Positions 10,171 through 20,767 of a stretch of DNA of 64,000 nucleotides are shown here, piece after piece. Origin of the DNA: Bremia lactucae (taxonomy: Eukaryota; Oomycota; Peronosporomycetes; Peronosporales; Peronosporaceae); the NCBI RefSeq assembly GCF_004359215.1, contig NW_027152031.1:833610-897609 (forward strand), in the 5' to 3' direction. A program made the translations under genes and the position numbers. Within the stretch, counting starts at the first letter, position 1, and every line of letters begins with the position of its first letter. Under the pieces are notes generated by a model that saw only the letters and a program-made list of their open reading frames with translations, did not search any database and was not told where the DNA came from.

Positions 10171-10604
10171 TGTAACGGGGCACTACGACTTGTACTGCTT
10201 AAGTACAAGTCCACTTCGCACTGCCTCAGTGCGAGTGGTGCCTCACTTCACGTACACTAGTACGTGCAGAGGAAGTCTTCTCTTCAAAACATTTGCTTTA
10301 AAGAGTGTTAAATGAAAACTGTATTGATATATTTAAGTTCTTCTTTCTATCTACTTAATACTAACTTAATTATTAACTAATACAAAACATGTACTAAAAG
10401 TCTTATCGGTCTTTCTCTTTGCGCGCGTCCAGCGCTGACTGGACCGCGGAGAAAGTAGATATAATGGTCTATATCTACCAATGGATAAGCCTTTAGAATA
10501 TTACCATGTAAAGTAATATTCTCCAAATATTATCTACCTTTTAGATAATATATTAATTAACAACCTTTAAGTGTTAATTTCATGTAACGATACACCCCGT
10601 TACA
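10171..10604 (-). repeat. E3 5' LTR (type A1), left arm of an LTR palindrome
   Basis: 434 bp from TGTAACGGGGCACTACGAC to ACACCCCGTTACA (plus-strand view). PBS lies at its left edge (CTACCAGG). It abuts the E4 LTR in opposite orientation. Confidence 0.88.
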
Positions 10605-10946
10605 ACATGGTAATATTCTAAACGCTTATCAATCAGATATAGACCATTATATCTACTTTCTCCGCGGTCCAGTCAGCGCTGGACGCGCGCAAAGAGAAAG
10701 ACAGATAAGACTTTTAGTACATGTTTTGTATTAGTTTATAATTATGTTTATATTAAGTAGATAGACAAGAAGAACTTAATAATATTAATACAGTTTTAAG
10801 TTAACCCTCTTTAAGCTAGTGTTTTAAGGAGTAGACTTCTTCTGCACGTACTAGTGTACGTGGAGTGACGTGAGGCACCACTCGCACTGAGGTAGTGCGA
10901 AGCGGACTTGTACTGAAGCAGTACAAGTCGGCAGTGCCCCGTTACA
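10605..10946 (+). repeat. E4 left LTR (type A1)
   Basis: Begins ACATGGTAATATTCTAAACG without the usual TGTAACGGGG start and ends GTGCCCCGTTACA, followed by CCTGGTAGCACTTTGTAG. It carries the GTCCAG/CTGGAC hairpin at 10667-10684. It is the inverted partner of 10171-10604. Confidence 0.82.
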
Positions 10947-10997
10947 CCTGGTAGCACTTTGTAGTCCGTCCAAGGACCACAGTTCCATCATCTAGTA

Positions 10998-11515
10998 TGG
11001 TGACGCATACTAACGTCACTAGAATGGTCATCACCCACGGAGTCATCTGATGATGACTCCCCACCAAAGACGTCCGACGAGTCGAACAACCTCGTCATCA
11101 CCTGTCTGGTTGTCACGTTAGAACATAAGGTTTAACTGACTCGGCGCCGGGTGATCCGGCGTCCTTTACGGTAGCCACTGTGTCGGGCGATGCCAGTGAC
11201 CTGGACCAGTCACCTCTAATTGATGTAGCATTTGACTTGTTACCGTCACCTGCAAATGGCATCAACAGATGACATATTCCAGTCAACTCCAATAAGAGTA
11301 GGAGATGACGCATTTCCCATAGTAGGCGCATTAGTGTCTACTGAACAATTGCATTACCAACGGCTGCACTGATCCGTGCAGCTTCCAGCTTTGCGGCCTC
11401 ACGGCCACGCGAACAGAGTTATTTTTCGCAATTGGATAAACTATTATGTCTTTACTTGTGAAATTACAAGAAAAGACATTATAGCATTTCCTGTCACCCT
11501 ACATCAGTCACTATA
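10998..11515 (-). pseudogene. E4 antisense ORF, N-terminal part
   Basis: Minus-strand coding-like region. Frame 11331-11113 begins MRLLWEMRHLLLLLELTGIC and matches the E7 plus-strand frame at 21048 (MRLLRGIRYILRPLEVTRTC). Upstream, the alternative frame reads AAKLEAARISAAV, as in E7 (AAKLELHGSV). The conserved C-terminal half is absent. No known family is recognised. Confidence 0.5.
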
Positions 11516-11525
11516 GTGACCGTTG

Positions 11526-11540
11526 GTTAAATGGGGATGG
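11526..11540 (+). other. E4 polypurine tract
   Basis: GGTTAAATGGGGATGG just before the LTR start TGTGACGGGA. This position is where gypsy elements place the plus-strand primer, and it fixes the element orientation as plus. Confidence 0.6.
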
Positions 11541-12028
11541 TGTGACGGGAAGTTACACAAATAATATTTCCCAAAAGAGGAATAATGAACATTATTTCCT
11601 ATGAGAGGAAATAATTAAAGAAAAACAAAATTATTATAATTTTGACTAAAATAGTTCCAATATTACCAAATTGGGTAATATTGATACAATAAGACATTAG
11701 CTTTATTGATTGGTTGATTTAAGTCTAAATTAACCTCGCCAATTGCGGTGCGCAAGGAGGCGCCATACTTAGTTTTTATGTAATATGTTCAGTAGTAGAT
11801 AGAAGATCGTTACGTAGGAAATTAAACATGTTAAAACAGTTTTACTTTTCTGTATTCTAAAGCGTTAGTCTAAGACTGTAAGCTAAAGATTCTTAGCTTC
11901 ATAGAAACCTTCCTCGGTGCCTTTTTATACGTGAAGTTTAGAGGCAGCTCACCCACACTGCAATAAGTGTAAGGTTAACTAGTACTGATCAGTACTAGTG
12001 AAAAGTGCTCCGTTATACATGTCATTTA
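11541..12028 (+). repeat. E4 right LTR (type A2)
   Basis: 488 bp, TGTGACGGGAAG to CTCCGTTATACA. Related to the A2 LTRs at 27813 and 20243 (shared GGCGCCATACTTAG box and AGTACTGATCAGTACTAG near the end). Ends are mutated from TGTAACGGGG/CCCCGTTACA. Confidence 0.8.
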
Positions 12029-12051
12029 GTCAGTTGATTCTTAGGAAATAG

Positions 12052-12606
12052 AGCTAACGATGAATTTATTTTACTTTACTTCTACCAATTTTTGCGGAAG
12101 GCATTGCTTACCTTTCTAATAGGCGAATCTTATTCCCTTAAATTGTACACACCGCCAGCAAGCCACATTTATTCATATTTTAGCTTTTGTCGGTTTTCGT
12201 AAAAAAAATTGTTGAATAAGCATCTGCTATTTAACAAAGCAACTGCGCATATATTAAGAAGTATTTCTGCAGGCCTTTCGAGCTACTGAAGCTGGAAAGG
12301 CTTTCATAACGTGAATTCTAGCTACAAGAAGTTGCTACTATTACACTACTCTAATAAAAACAAAGGTAGATGATCAAGGGGTGTATTAATTATTGTTCCC
12401 TAATATAATTTAGGGGGGGGTACCAAAAAGCCAAAAGGGTGATTAAAAGACGATTCTGATAACATATCTGTCGATTTTGCGATGTAGTGGAATAACTTAT
12501 ACCATAAAAATGTTTTATGTTGTCATTAATCTGCAGTTTTTATTTTATTACAGCAAACAGACGGGGAGGGGGCAATAAAGGATGTGTGGCTTTACCTGCT
12601 CCCTTT
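12052..12606. repeat. dispersed repeat, second copy of 2462-3190
   Basis: Shares long, gapped similarity with 2462-3190 in the same order (TTTTACTTTACTTCTACCAA, CTTTCGAGCTACTGAAGCTG, TTTTGCGATGTAGTGGAATA, ACAGACGGGGAGGG). No coding capacity is seen. It could be duplicated host DNA or the end of an unidentified element. Confidence 0.6.
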
Positions 12607-12799
12607 TTTAATACTTCATTCTGATATTTTTTACTCTTATAGATCGTTTCATTTATTACTCCTGTAATGGAAATAACATATATGCAACGGGAGACCCCGT
12701 TTCATCACATTCCCTTTACAAACAGTCACTACAGTGAATGATGAAGAGTGACAGAGAATACTATTGTGTCTTTTTTTGTAAGTTAGCACTCGTTGGTTT

Positions 12800-13101
12800 N
12801 NNNNNNNNNNNNNNNNNNNNNNNNNNNNNNNNNNNNNNNNNNNNNNNNNNNNNNNNNNNNNNNNNNNNNNNNNNNNNNNNNNNNNNNNNNNNNNNNNNNN
12901 NNNNNNNNNNNNNNNNNNNNNNNNNNNNNNNNNNNNNNNNNNNNNNNNNNNNNNNNNNNNNNNNNNNNNNNNNNNNNNNNNNNNNNNNNNNNNNNNNNNN
13001 NNNNNNNNNNNNNNNNNNNNNNNNNNNNNNNNNNNNNNNNNNNNNNNNNNNNNNNNNNNNNNNNNNNNNNNNNNNNNNNNNNNNNNNNNNNNNNNNNNNN
13101 N
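12800..13101. other. assembly gap (302 N)
   Basis: Run of undetermined bases. Open frames spanning it are artefacts. By analogy with E7 and E10 the missing DNA would hold the antisense-ORF region of E5. Confidence 0.99.
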
Positions 13102-13437
13102 GACATCACTCGCGTCGTTGATATTTTCGACGCGTGATGAGCATGAGCCAGAATTGGTTTTGCTCCTGCGAGTCCACCCCCCCCTTAAACTAGAAGATCC
13201 CTATAATTGGGTGGGTAAGCGTGGATGGCGTAAGCCATTCACAAAGAACGGTGTTGCGTTGTAGACGCATGCACAGAATTATTGATGGCGAATTCGACCA
13301 TCGGTAAAAACTCGCTTTAATTCGGATACGATTGGACGTAACCTCGAAGTATCTCTTCGAGGACGCGATTTACGCGTTCTGTTTGACCATCCGTTTCCGG
13401 GTGGTCAGATGTTGACATAGTCAGCTGTCTCTGACTT
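13102..13437 (-). pseudogene. E5 integrase fragment
   Basis: On the minus strand this shows the [12 protein letters not shown] region of integrase with frameshifts, then the NGLRHPRIPTQL-like block and the poly-pyrimidine run that is GGGGGG on the coding strand. It lacks D1 and the zinc region. The left part is lost in the gap and the right part is lost at the E6 boundary (near 13437). Confidence 0.6.
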
Positions 13438-13522
13438 CAGGAGTGAGGTAGCTCCGCTATACCTGGTAGCCTTTCGTAGCCAATCTATGCCTAAGTCTTT
13501 ATAAGACTAAGCCTTCACTAAT

Positions 13523-14440
13523 ATGGAAGAGTTTCCAGAACTTTCAGAGGCGCAACGCGCAGCGTATGACAAGATCAAAGCTTTGTTAGGGCTTGAACAT
13601 GTAGAGTTCATTATATTCCAGGGCCAAAGGTCCTGCATGCAAGGCTTGAAGCCTTCATGCGATATGAATCCTCCCCAATCGGCCAGGTACAAGATCACCT
13701 TGCGGCATCTATGCCAACCCAGTACATCTCTGTACCTGATTCAGAGCCGAAGGCTCGCCTCGAGTGTCAATGTAAAGACATTTGACGGCCTCCCTTTTTG
13801 GATTAAGCAGATGAAGGTGTCCATTGACTCCGCCTTGTTCTTAACAGAAGGGCAGAAGGTAACTTTGGCCATTTCCAAACTCGGAGGTAGAGCCATGGAG
13901 TGGGTACTATCGTGCATTTCGTCCATAATCGGCGCTTTATATTCATGGTATTCGCAAAATCAGCAAATGACCAGCATCTTTGCACCGCCTAATCAGGCTT
14001 TTCGCATGCGATCACGGCTCGTAGCGACTCGACCGGGTAAACGAATCCTAGGGGACTATGTCCGGGAGTTGAGAACTCTCACTGCATCTATGCATCAAGA
14101 CCCGGTGCAAGAAGCAATTGTCGTAATAATCTTTATGGGGGTCTCAATGGGGGCGTTGCCCAGACGAAATTATTCCGATCTCATCCGGCTACTTTCGAAG
14201 AGGCAGTTGCCATAGCGCTACGCGCCGAGCTCGACTTTAAGTCGGCTCGTGTTAGCACGCCTATTTACCGAAAGCTCTTCGAGCACATGGGTACCGTCTA
14301 ATAGACCGGAACCCATGGATTTAAGCCTCGTTGAGGAAGGAGAAGAGGCTTTTCAAGCTGTGGAGCAGTATAAGAACATTCGTAGATGTTTTATGTGTGT
14401 GGAAGTACGAAACATTTACGTCCGGCCTGTCCCCTACGAA
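13523..14440 (+). pseudogene. E6 gag, frameshifted
   Basis: Start MEEFPELSEAQRAAYDKIKA at 13523. The gag core follows, [20 protein letters not shown] and [11 protein letters not shown], then the AFRMRSRLVATRPGKR-GDYV block. The knuckle is present in the DNA at 14387-14430 (C..C..H..C as CFMCGSTKHLRPAC) but frameshifted. At least three frame changes separate the blocks. Lineage B gag shows no obvious likeness to lineage A gag outside the knuckle. Confidence 0.8.
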
Positions 14441-14599
14441 ATACGCGTAAAGCTCGAAAGAGCACCAGTTCCGATCTATACTCGAAATCTGGTACGGTGC
14501 GGGAAAAGATCGATACCCAGTAGGTGCGGAACGCCCTACTGGAGGAGACCTAGGCTCGAAAACGTCGATACCCAGTAGGTGCGGGGCGCCCTACTGGGG

Positions 14600-15300
14600 A
14601 AGACCTAGTCTCTGTTGAACCTCTAGATGGTGAGAGTAAACAGGACCTAGCCTCAATTAGCTCGGGGCGTAATGGCACGATTGGGGGTCTAAGGCCTTAG
14701 ACGCCACGCGCAATGTTCCCAGCAAAGTTTTGGAGAGTCATGAACCCACCTTTGCTAGGCAACAAAAGCGCTGTTGGCGCGGGTCATTAACTGAGTCTGT
14801 CAGTATTTTAGACATTGGAATGTCTGAGTTAATAAACCTTAATGTTGTAACCATTAATTCTAAGCACGACTCAGTAAAAGGGGGTGGAACGGCACGTACT
14901 TCATCTAGTGACACTCGTTGTAATACGCTTCACTGAATGGTGAAAGCATTGTAGGCCTAAGGCCGTGTCATCAAGGGGCAATATCCCTGATACGTAGAGT
15001 GGCACGTCTAACTCCACCTAGTTTGGTCGGCCGAGGTGGCACCATATTGAGTGTCAATAGTGATACTATTGGCGGTTTGCCAGGGCATTTTGGGTCAACC
15101 CTTCTGATGCACGTGAAGCAACACGTAGACGATCGCTGAACAAGAAAGTTGAGCTAGCTTACTGCTTGCGGATGTCAAATTAGACACCATGTCTGGTATA
15201 GAACCAATACAGGCTGAAAATTTTGGGGGCGTGAGTGTCCCGGCCTCTAAGCGGCGTATTGTCTCAACTCCAAGACAGGGGAGACGCAAACCTTTATACC
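14600..15300 (+). pseudogene. E6 protease-RT linker with protease core deleted
   Basis: Just after the gag region the sequence jumps into TIGGLRP, which in E8 lies after DLILGMAWLEHH. The DSGA active site present in E8 (33649) is therefore gone. The linker continues as KVLESHEPTFARQQKR and FDIGMSELIN-like text, and has only one copy of the segment that is tandemly doubled in E8 and E9. Confidence 0.65.
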
Positions 15301-15309
15301 CTCACAAAG

Positions 15310-16525
15310 TGATACGAGTGAGCAATTGCATATGGTATAACCGGTAACATTGAGGGAGAAGTTAGCTTTGCGGTAATCCCTTCGTTACATGCTATTTTAG
15401 AGCTAGACGATATGTCTATTGTTGAGTGCGGCCGAGCTTTAAAGGCTGGCGACTTATCTGAGATGGTGGTCATTTGACCAACGATTGAGTTAAACTCATC
15501 GTCACTTCTGGACGAAGCTGTCCTGGATGACACAAAAGCTGCACTTAGTGCGCGGAGTGGGTCGTCGATCCTTAAAGATCCTACAGATCCATTTTTTTTC
15601 CTTGGTTAAGAAATTCCAAGATGTGGTATGTACCAATCCACCATGTGTTTTAGTCCTGGATAGAGGTGTCCGTCACGGAACGGATTTCCTGGAACCAAAC
15701 ACTGTGTCACACGACAGTGGCCTTTACCAAAGGAACAGTGTGACGTCATCGGCGATTTCATCCGTGCTAAGCACGAGGCTGTAATGGTACAAAAGAGCAA
15801 ATCTAATCATTCGACACCGACATTTGTGTCAAAAAGCCAAATGGTAAATGGCTTATTGTACATGCATGTAATAAGCTTAGTGCTGCCACTATACCAGCAC
15901 AAACCCATATTCCTAGAAAGGTTGTTCTTCAGAACAATATGGTGGGATGTACAATGTACAGTGCACTTGACTAAGTCGATGGAAATTACCAACTGCTCAT
16001 GCGAGCTAGCGAAATCCCGCTTATTGCGGTTAGCACCACAAGCAGTATGCTATGATAGTGGTTGGTTATGCCACAAGGGCTTTCCAACGCCACGGCAACA
16101 TTTAATCGTTTAGTGACGCAACTGTTCCGCCCTCATCGAGGTTATGCACAGACGTATTTTTATTATTACATTTTTGTCCATAGTCGTGCGGATCAAGGTC
16201 GGTCGGATATGTAAAACCATTAAGACCACTTGCGAGCAGTGCGAGTGTATGCGCACAAATAAATTGTATGCCAATGCATCCAAATGCATTTTTGGCGCAG
16301 AAGAAATTCCTTTCTTAGGGTGCTTCACTGGGAAGCGAGGCTATAGAGCGGATCCTGGTAAGGTAAAAGCCATAATAGATTGGCCGGTTCCCCAAAACCA
16401 AAAGAATTTGCGTAAGTGGTTGGGTCTCGCCAGTTATTTACACAAATACAGCGAAAATTACGCTGATATGGCTATGCCATTATCTAATCTCCTTAAAAGG
16501 GTACAAATGGTGCTGGACTAGCTTA
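15310..16525 (+). pseudogene. E6 reverse transcriptase, broken catalytic box
   Basis: RT blocks appear in several frames (PAFSEVKTR-like linker, [10 protein letters not shown], thumb YANASKCIFGAEEIPFLGCF at about 16264). The catalytic position reads YFYY at 16155-16166 instead of YFDD, which removes both metal-binding Asp. The last frame (16144-16521) ends with LRKWLGLASYLHKYSENYAD. Confidence 0.78.
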
Positions 16526-16529
16526 GAAA

Positions 16530-16990
16530 ATATCCTTTCAAGCAGTTAAGGATAGTCTTATCCATGCCCCGATTCTGGCACTGCCACATCCAAATTGGCC
16601 TTTCAGTGTCGTCTGTGACGCATTGGATTTTGCCATTTGCAGTGCTCTGTTACAAGCAGATGCTGATGGGCGTAAACGTGTTATGGTGTTCGTGTCAAGA
16701 CAGCTTAAAGCTGCGAAAAAGAACTACTTACTTCAAGACAAAGAGTTACTTGCTATGAAGTATGCTCTCGTCAAATTCAGAGTTCATCTGCGCGGCTCTA
16801 AGCCGTTTGTGATATACATATCACGCGTCATTCCGCACGGCGACTAAGTTGCCCCCATCTCTCACAGAGAATGGCCCGATAGCTATCTTTTTTCGCCAAA
16901 TACAACTTCGAGGTAAAGTATAAGCCTGGCCAGCAGAATGCTTTGGCCGATGCAAGCCAAATTACGAGCTCTCTCATTTAACGACTATAA
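16530..16990 (+). pseudogene. E6 RNase H domain, broken
   Basis: Contains MDFAICSALLQADADGRKRV, RQLKAAKKNYLLQDKELLAM and KYALVKFRVHLRGSKPFVIY. YTDHASLRTA is disrupted after FVIYIS. The remains of FAKYNFEVKYKPGQQNALAD follow in another frame. Confidence 0.78.
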
Positions 16991-16999
16991 CGTCGTCGC

Positions 17000-18070
17000 C
17001 TATTATTGAATTAATCCGTTCGGCTTACGCCAAGGATGAACAGTGTGTAGCTATGCTATGAGCTGTAAAGAGCACTGAATCAGTTTAAATTGTCGGCACG
17101 TTTGCGTGCGAGGTTACATCGATTTTCTATCGATAAAGACCTGTTGCTTTATTGCACGGACGCTGCGGATCCTCCGCGCGTCGTTGCTCCTCATGATGAG
17201 GATTTGAAGTAATGAATCCTCTATGATGCACACGATACTGTCCTTGGTGGTCATCTCGGTAGAGAAAAGACCTACGGCTCTGTAAGCCAGATTTATTGGT
17301 CGCCCAAGCTTTACAAATGGGTCAGCACATCCGTTCGCACATGAAAAACTTGCCAACGGGTTTAATCCTCGGCTCAAGCGGATGCGACACTGGCAAGTCT
17401 GCCCGTACCCACAGGGTGATGGGAGTCCATTATTATGGATTTTGTTTTCGGTCTACCAAAAAATTCGTCCGGTAACTCCGGCATAGTGGTCTTTGTTGAC
17501 GAATTGAGCAAAATGGCTCACTTAGTGGCTGTGCCGGATACCATTGAAGGCGAAGGTACAGCAAGGCTATCTATTGATCGCATGTTTCGACAACACGGTT
17601 TGCCAGTGGCAATTGTCGTTGGTCGGGACCCCCGTATCACGGGTAAATTCTAGAAATCAATTTTCCGAGTGCTTGGCGCACATACACCAATAACCTCAAC
17701 TCGGACTACCAGATTGGATATGTGCACTGCGGACCATCCATCTATGGCCAAACTGAACGTGTCAATCGCGTCATTGAAGACGTTTCACGCAGTGTGTTTG
17801 CTCAGTCGCTAAAGCGCTGGGGCTCCATGCTCCCAGTGGTGGTATTTGCGTTAAATAACGCTGCCCATACCTCTACAGGCTACACTCCGCTCTATACCAA
17901 CGGTTCCACCCACCCACACGTTCCTTTAACGGTACCACTGCGTGGCCCAGGGCTTGTTGGAGGAGAATTAGCCGATACGTTTGCTGATATCAGCCCTGTT
18001 ACCGTTCGGAAACAAGTAAACGAGATTCCCGCGACGCGATTTAGTGTCTTAAGACATTACGGGACATGAT
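17000..18070 (+). pseudogene. E6 integrase, broken
   Basis: The zinc region HDTVLGGHLGREKTYGSV is at about 17228. The CxxC is damaged. Core frame 17435-17653 starts MDFVFGLPKNSSGNSGIVVF (first Asp). The second Asp motif reads VGRDPRI (Ser-Asp changed to Val-Gly). Frame 17722-18069 has [16 protein letters not shown] (Glu) and a normal downstream NNAAHTSTGYTPLYTNG block. A 40-bp insertion after KFW separates D2 from E. Confidence 0.8.
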
Positions 18071-18179
18071 GGCTGATAGCCACGACAAACAAAAAGAACA
18101 AGCAGATGCCAAAGACAGAAGCTGTGTTAATTATTATGTGGTCGGAGACCGAATTTTATTCACGCTTAAAATCTACCTA

Positions 18180-18815
18180 CTAATTTGGTTTTCGCGGTCT
18201 TCAGGACCAAATTGCGCCCGCGCTTTATTGGACCATTTAAGGTCGTGGCCAAGAAGGGCCTAGCTTACACGCTAAACCTTCCTAGTAAGCTGCGTACACA
18301 CCCAGCGTTCTACGTTGGCTTGCTTAAGCTACATCGGGACCCTTTCCACGTGGACTCAAAGGCGCTTGCGCCGAGACAGGCGGTCGTACCGCAGATTGCT
18401 TCATCCTCACCAGGATGTCCAGCTGACCTCTAAACGAGCTTGCTGAACGCTACAGAATCGAAAGACGGTTCTAAACCGCCTCAAAAGAGCTCTCAACCCG
18501 AGATAGGCTCTCACAAGTTGCACCTCTTGCTTTAAAGCATCAAATGCTTCCGTCGAGATTTCGGGCCCCTCCCGCGCTGCTTGATGCGCAAGGGAACCTT
18601 CCGTTTCACGTAAAGAAACCTTTAAAGCGACGCCGTCGTAAGGGCCAATACCAGTATCTGGTGAAGTGGCTGGGGTACCCCAATTCTGAAAACTCTTGGG
18701 AGTTTGAGGTACCTCTTCGGCAAGATTGCCCGTACGCCGTTGGCATTTTTGAGCGCCAAGCTCAGGGTCAACTCGCGTCAATCGACGCTTCCCACCACTA
18801 TAAGTGGGATTAGAT
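18180..18815 (+). pseudogene. E6 pol C-terminus with chromodomain
   Basis: LRPRFIGPFKVVAKKGLAYTLNLP and HPAFYVGLLK form the GPF/GPY integrase tail. Then 18544-18813 encodes a chromodomain (QYQYLVKWLGYPNSENSWEF). Such domains steer chromovirus integration to marked chromatin. The chromodomain frame itself is open. E8 has lost this domain and E9 has a stop in it. Confidence 0.82.
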
Positions 18816-19644
18816 GGATCTATAGCCTCAGTGCGGCTTCGATCATGGCTGCACGGTCAACCGAAGCACTGAAATATCGGCTAGACCTTTCTTCATTTTG
18901 TGGCATAAATGCCGAACGTAACTGGCCTTGGCCTTAGCTTAGCGAAATCGAAGCGAAGCTTCCGTTCCAAACGAACATCAGCCACATCTGCAGACTCTCT
19001 AATATTCCAAATATTGCGGAGATGACGGGACCAATGGACCCAGTTCTCAAATGAGACTTCGTTTTTACTTCTTGTTTCGTTTGGAAACAAAACGATCGGA
19101 ATTTCCCTCATTGAGGTCACCGAAGCCCCCGGGCTTGATATCGTAAACGCGTCAGATACTGACCTCGCGTCATTACCTTTGGCGTAAGGTATTGCTCATG
19201 AAGAGCGTCGCAAGCAGCGATCTCCTCCGGCGCCCTCGCCGTGGCACCGGAGGTCCAGATGGCCAAGCTGTGACCGGCGATCTCTTTGGACGCTATACCT
19301 CACTAAGTGGGTGAATCTATAATCACTATGAGCTTTAGCTTTCGCTATCTCGATAGCTCGACGACGATCTTGTTTCTCTATGAGGAATGCCCGCTCTTGC
19401 ATTTCATCGAGCGAATTCGTAATGATGTTGGACTTAGGGTCCTGTGTCCCGCTCGATGCAGTTAAGACAATAGCGGCACCCCGTTCTGGGAACGGATTCA
19501 AGGCCCGACGTTCATCGGAGGAGACGGCGTGTAAGAGCAACGCTCTTGGTCCTTATCCTCTGATGGAGTGGGACTTTCAAAGTCCACCATTCCCTAATCG
19601 TCCAGGAAGGTGCTAAGAGTCTGTGACTCACGCTTAATTGTCAT
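18407..19644 (-). pseudogene. E6 antisense ORF (lineage B aORF)
   Basis: Minus-strand frames from ATG 19644 (MTIKRESQTLSTFLDD, then a stop) through 19540-19196 (RRALNPFPERGAAIVLTA; IIEIAKAKAHS-like) and 19120-18893 (MTSMREIPIVLFPNETRSKN, NWVHWSRHLRNIWNI) to 18781-18407 (EAFDALKQEVQLV). Homologous frames exist in E8 and E9. The function is unknown. The protein would be charged, with a Glu/Arg-rich N-terminus, a conserved middle and a C-terminal coiled coil. Confidence 0.6.
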
Positions 19645-19743
19645 GGGATAAAGGAAGCAAAACTCAAACAAACGGTTAGCTGTTTAGGTTCCAACCTCAA
19701 AGAGGAAATGAAGCGAATGTTGTCACTCGGTGTCAACAGTCTG

Positions 19744-19755
19744 ATGGGGGGGGGG
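19744..19755 (+). other. E6 polypurine tract
   Basis: GATGGGGGGGGGG directly before the LTR start TGTAATGGGG. Confidence 0.7.
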
Positions 19756-20242
19756 TGTAATGGGGCACACATCGGTTGGAGAACCGTTGTTGTGGTACAT
19801 CTACCTTATGGGTAAAATACCCTTTTATTATTTTTCTAAAATAGTCAATAACTTAAATCCCATTTATCATGGGTAACAATTGTGGGTCGCCGCCATATAT
19901 AAATGTGGCGGCCGAAATGAATATTAAATTAGCCAGGGTAAGGTTTTAGATTAATATAATTAAATAACGTGCAGTTCCCCTTTTGGTCTTAAAGCATCAA
20001 GTGCCTTCTTAAGGCTTGAGCATTGATCTGTATGAGATAGAAGCCTTTATAAGCTATATACTCTTGGGCACTAGTTGCCACTTGGTTCTACGAATTTCTG
20101 AATCCCTTGAACTAGGATTCATTAAGCTTTAATAGCTTGTACGACTCCTTGAGTTGTTAAACCCATTATTTCAATAGAACGAAGAGACTCGTTGAATCTA
20201 ACAGTCTTGCTCTGACTTTAGGAGTAAAGAAGCTCCGCTACA
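19756..20242 (+). repeat. E6 3' LTR (type B)
   Basis: 487 bp, TGTAATGGGGCACACATCGG to GAAGCTCCGCTACA. It has a palindrome GCCGCCATAT-ATAA-ATGTGGCGGC at 19889-19912 that holds TATAAAT. It cuts into the A2 LTR of E7: the first about 50 bp of that LTR are missing at 20243. Confidence 0.88.
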
Positions 20243-20767
20243 CTTACACTGATTACAGTGTAGGTTAGGTGCCTCGAAATTTGACGTACACAAGAGTACA
20301 AAGGAAGGTATTGGATTACAGTGTAGGTTAGGTGCCTCGAAACTTTACGTACACAAGAGTATAAAGGAAGGTTTCTGAGTAGCTAAGGGTCTTAAGCTAC
20401 CAGAGGTTATTCAAAGGATTTGAATTACGGAAAAGTAAATCTGTAATAATATATTTATTTCTTACGTTACGATCTTCTATCTACTACTCAACTTATTATA
20501 TGAATATATAATTAAGTACGGCGCCTCCTTGCGCACTGCACAATCGTGTCTTGAACCGATTTGTGGCGTTGATTTAGACTTAAATTAACCAATCAATAGA
20601 GCTAATGTCTTGTTGCATTAATAATACCAAATTTGGTATTATTGGAACTGTCAAGTCAACATTAGTAAGGATAATAATTTGTACTTCTTTGTTTTTTTCT
20701 CTTAAGGAAATAATAAGGCTTTCCTCTTATAGAAAATAAGACTTATGCAACGGAACAACCCATTACA
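20243..20767 (-). repeat. E7 3' LTR (type A2), one end missing
   Basis: Runs from CTTACACTGATTACAGTGTA to CAACCCATTACA. A stretch of about 60 bp (TTACAGTGTAGGTTAGGTGC...) is tandemly repeated at 20253 and 20313. The coding-strand PPT TGGTTAAGGGGGGGGGG abuts its right end. Confidence 0.82.

Larger units (their letters stand above)
8763..10604 (-). mobile_element. E3: lineage A element fragment (LTR-gag-linker), internally deleted
   Basis: Read on the minus strand: 5' LTR 10171-10604, PBS, gag to 9128, then directly the pre-RT linker, ending at KYCVMKQ near 8763. The zinc knuckle stops at CSRCQKLG and runs straight into linker sequence (PPKLTWR). An internal deletion therefore removed the knuckle end and the whole protease. 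RT, RNase H, IN and the 3' LTR are absent. Confidence 0.83.
10605..12028 (+). mobile_element. E4: deleted lineage A element with unlike LTRs (A1 left, A2 right)
   Basis: Left LTR 10605-10946 (type A1, missing its first bases) and PBS are followed after only about 50 bp by the antisense-ORF region, a purine tract, and a type A2 LTR at 11541-12028. All of gag-pol is deleted. The two LTRs are of different type, so this is a recombinant or two fragments joined, not a single simple insertion. Confidence 0.7.
12625..13437 (-). mobile_element. E5: remnants of a minus-strand lineage A element around an assembly gap
   Basis: 12625-12704 is the end of an A2-type LTR (ATGCAACGGGAGACCCCGTT). It is followed by a degraded tract TCACATTCCCTTTAC where the PPT should be, and by the GTCACTACAGTGAATGATGA block also seen beside the E7 3' LTR. 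After the N gap, 13102-13437 is the minus-strand end of integrase (compare E2 7500-7800 and E10 57850-58060). E6 interrupts it. Confidence 0.65.
13438..20242 (+). mobile_element. E6: lineage B Ty3/gypsy chromovirus-like element, degenerate
   Basis: Starts within the tail of its 5' LTR (…GAGGTAGCTCCGCTATA, about 13438-13471), then PBS CCTGGTAGCC, gag, RT, RNase H, IN, chromodomain, antisense ORF, poly-G PPT and a full 3' LTR. Stops and frameshifts occur in every domain. The protease core is deleted around 14660. Confidence 0.88.

Noticed and set aside
12738..13137. Open frames across 12738-13137
   Set aside because: Mostly undetermined bases; artefacts of the gap.
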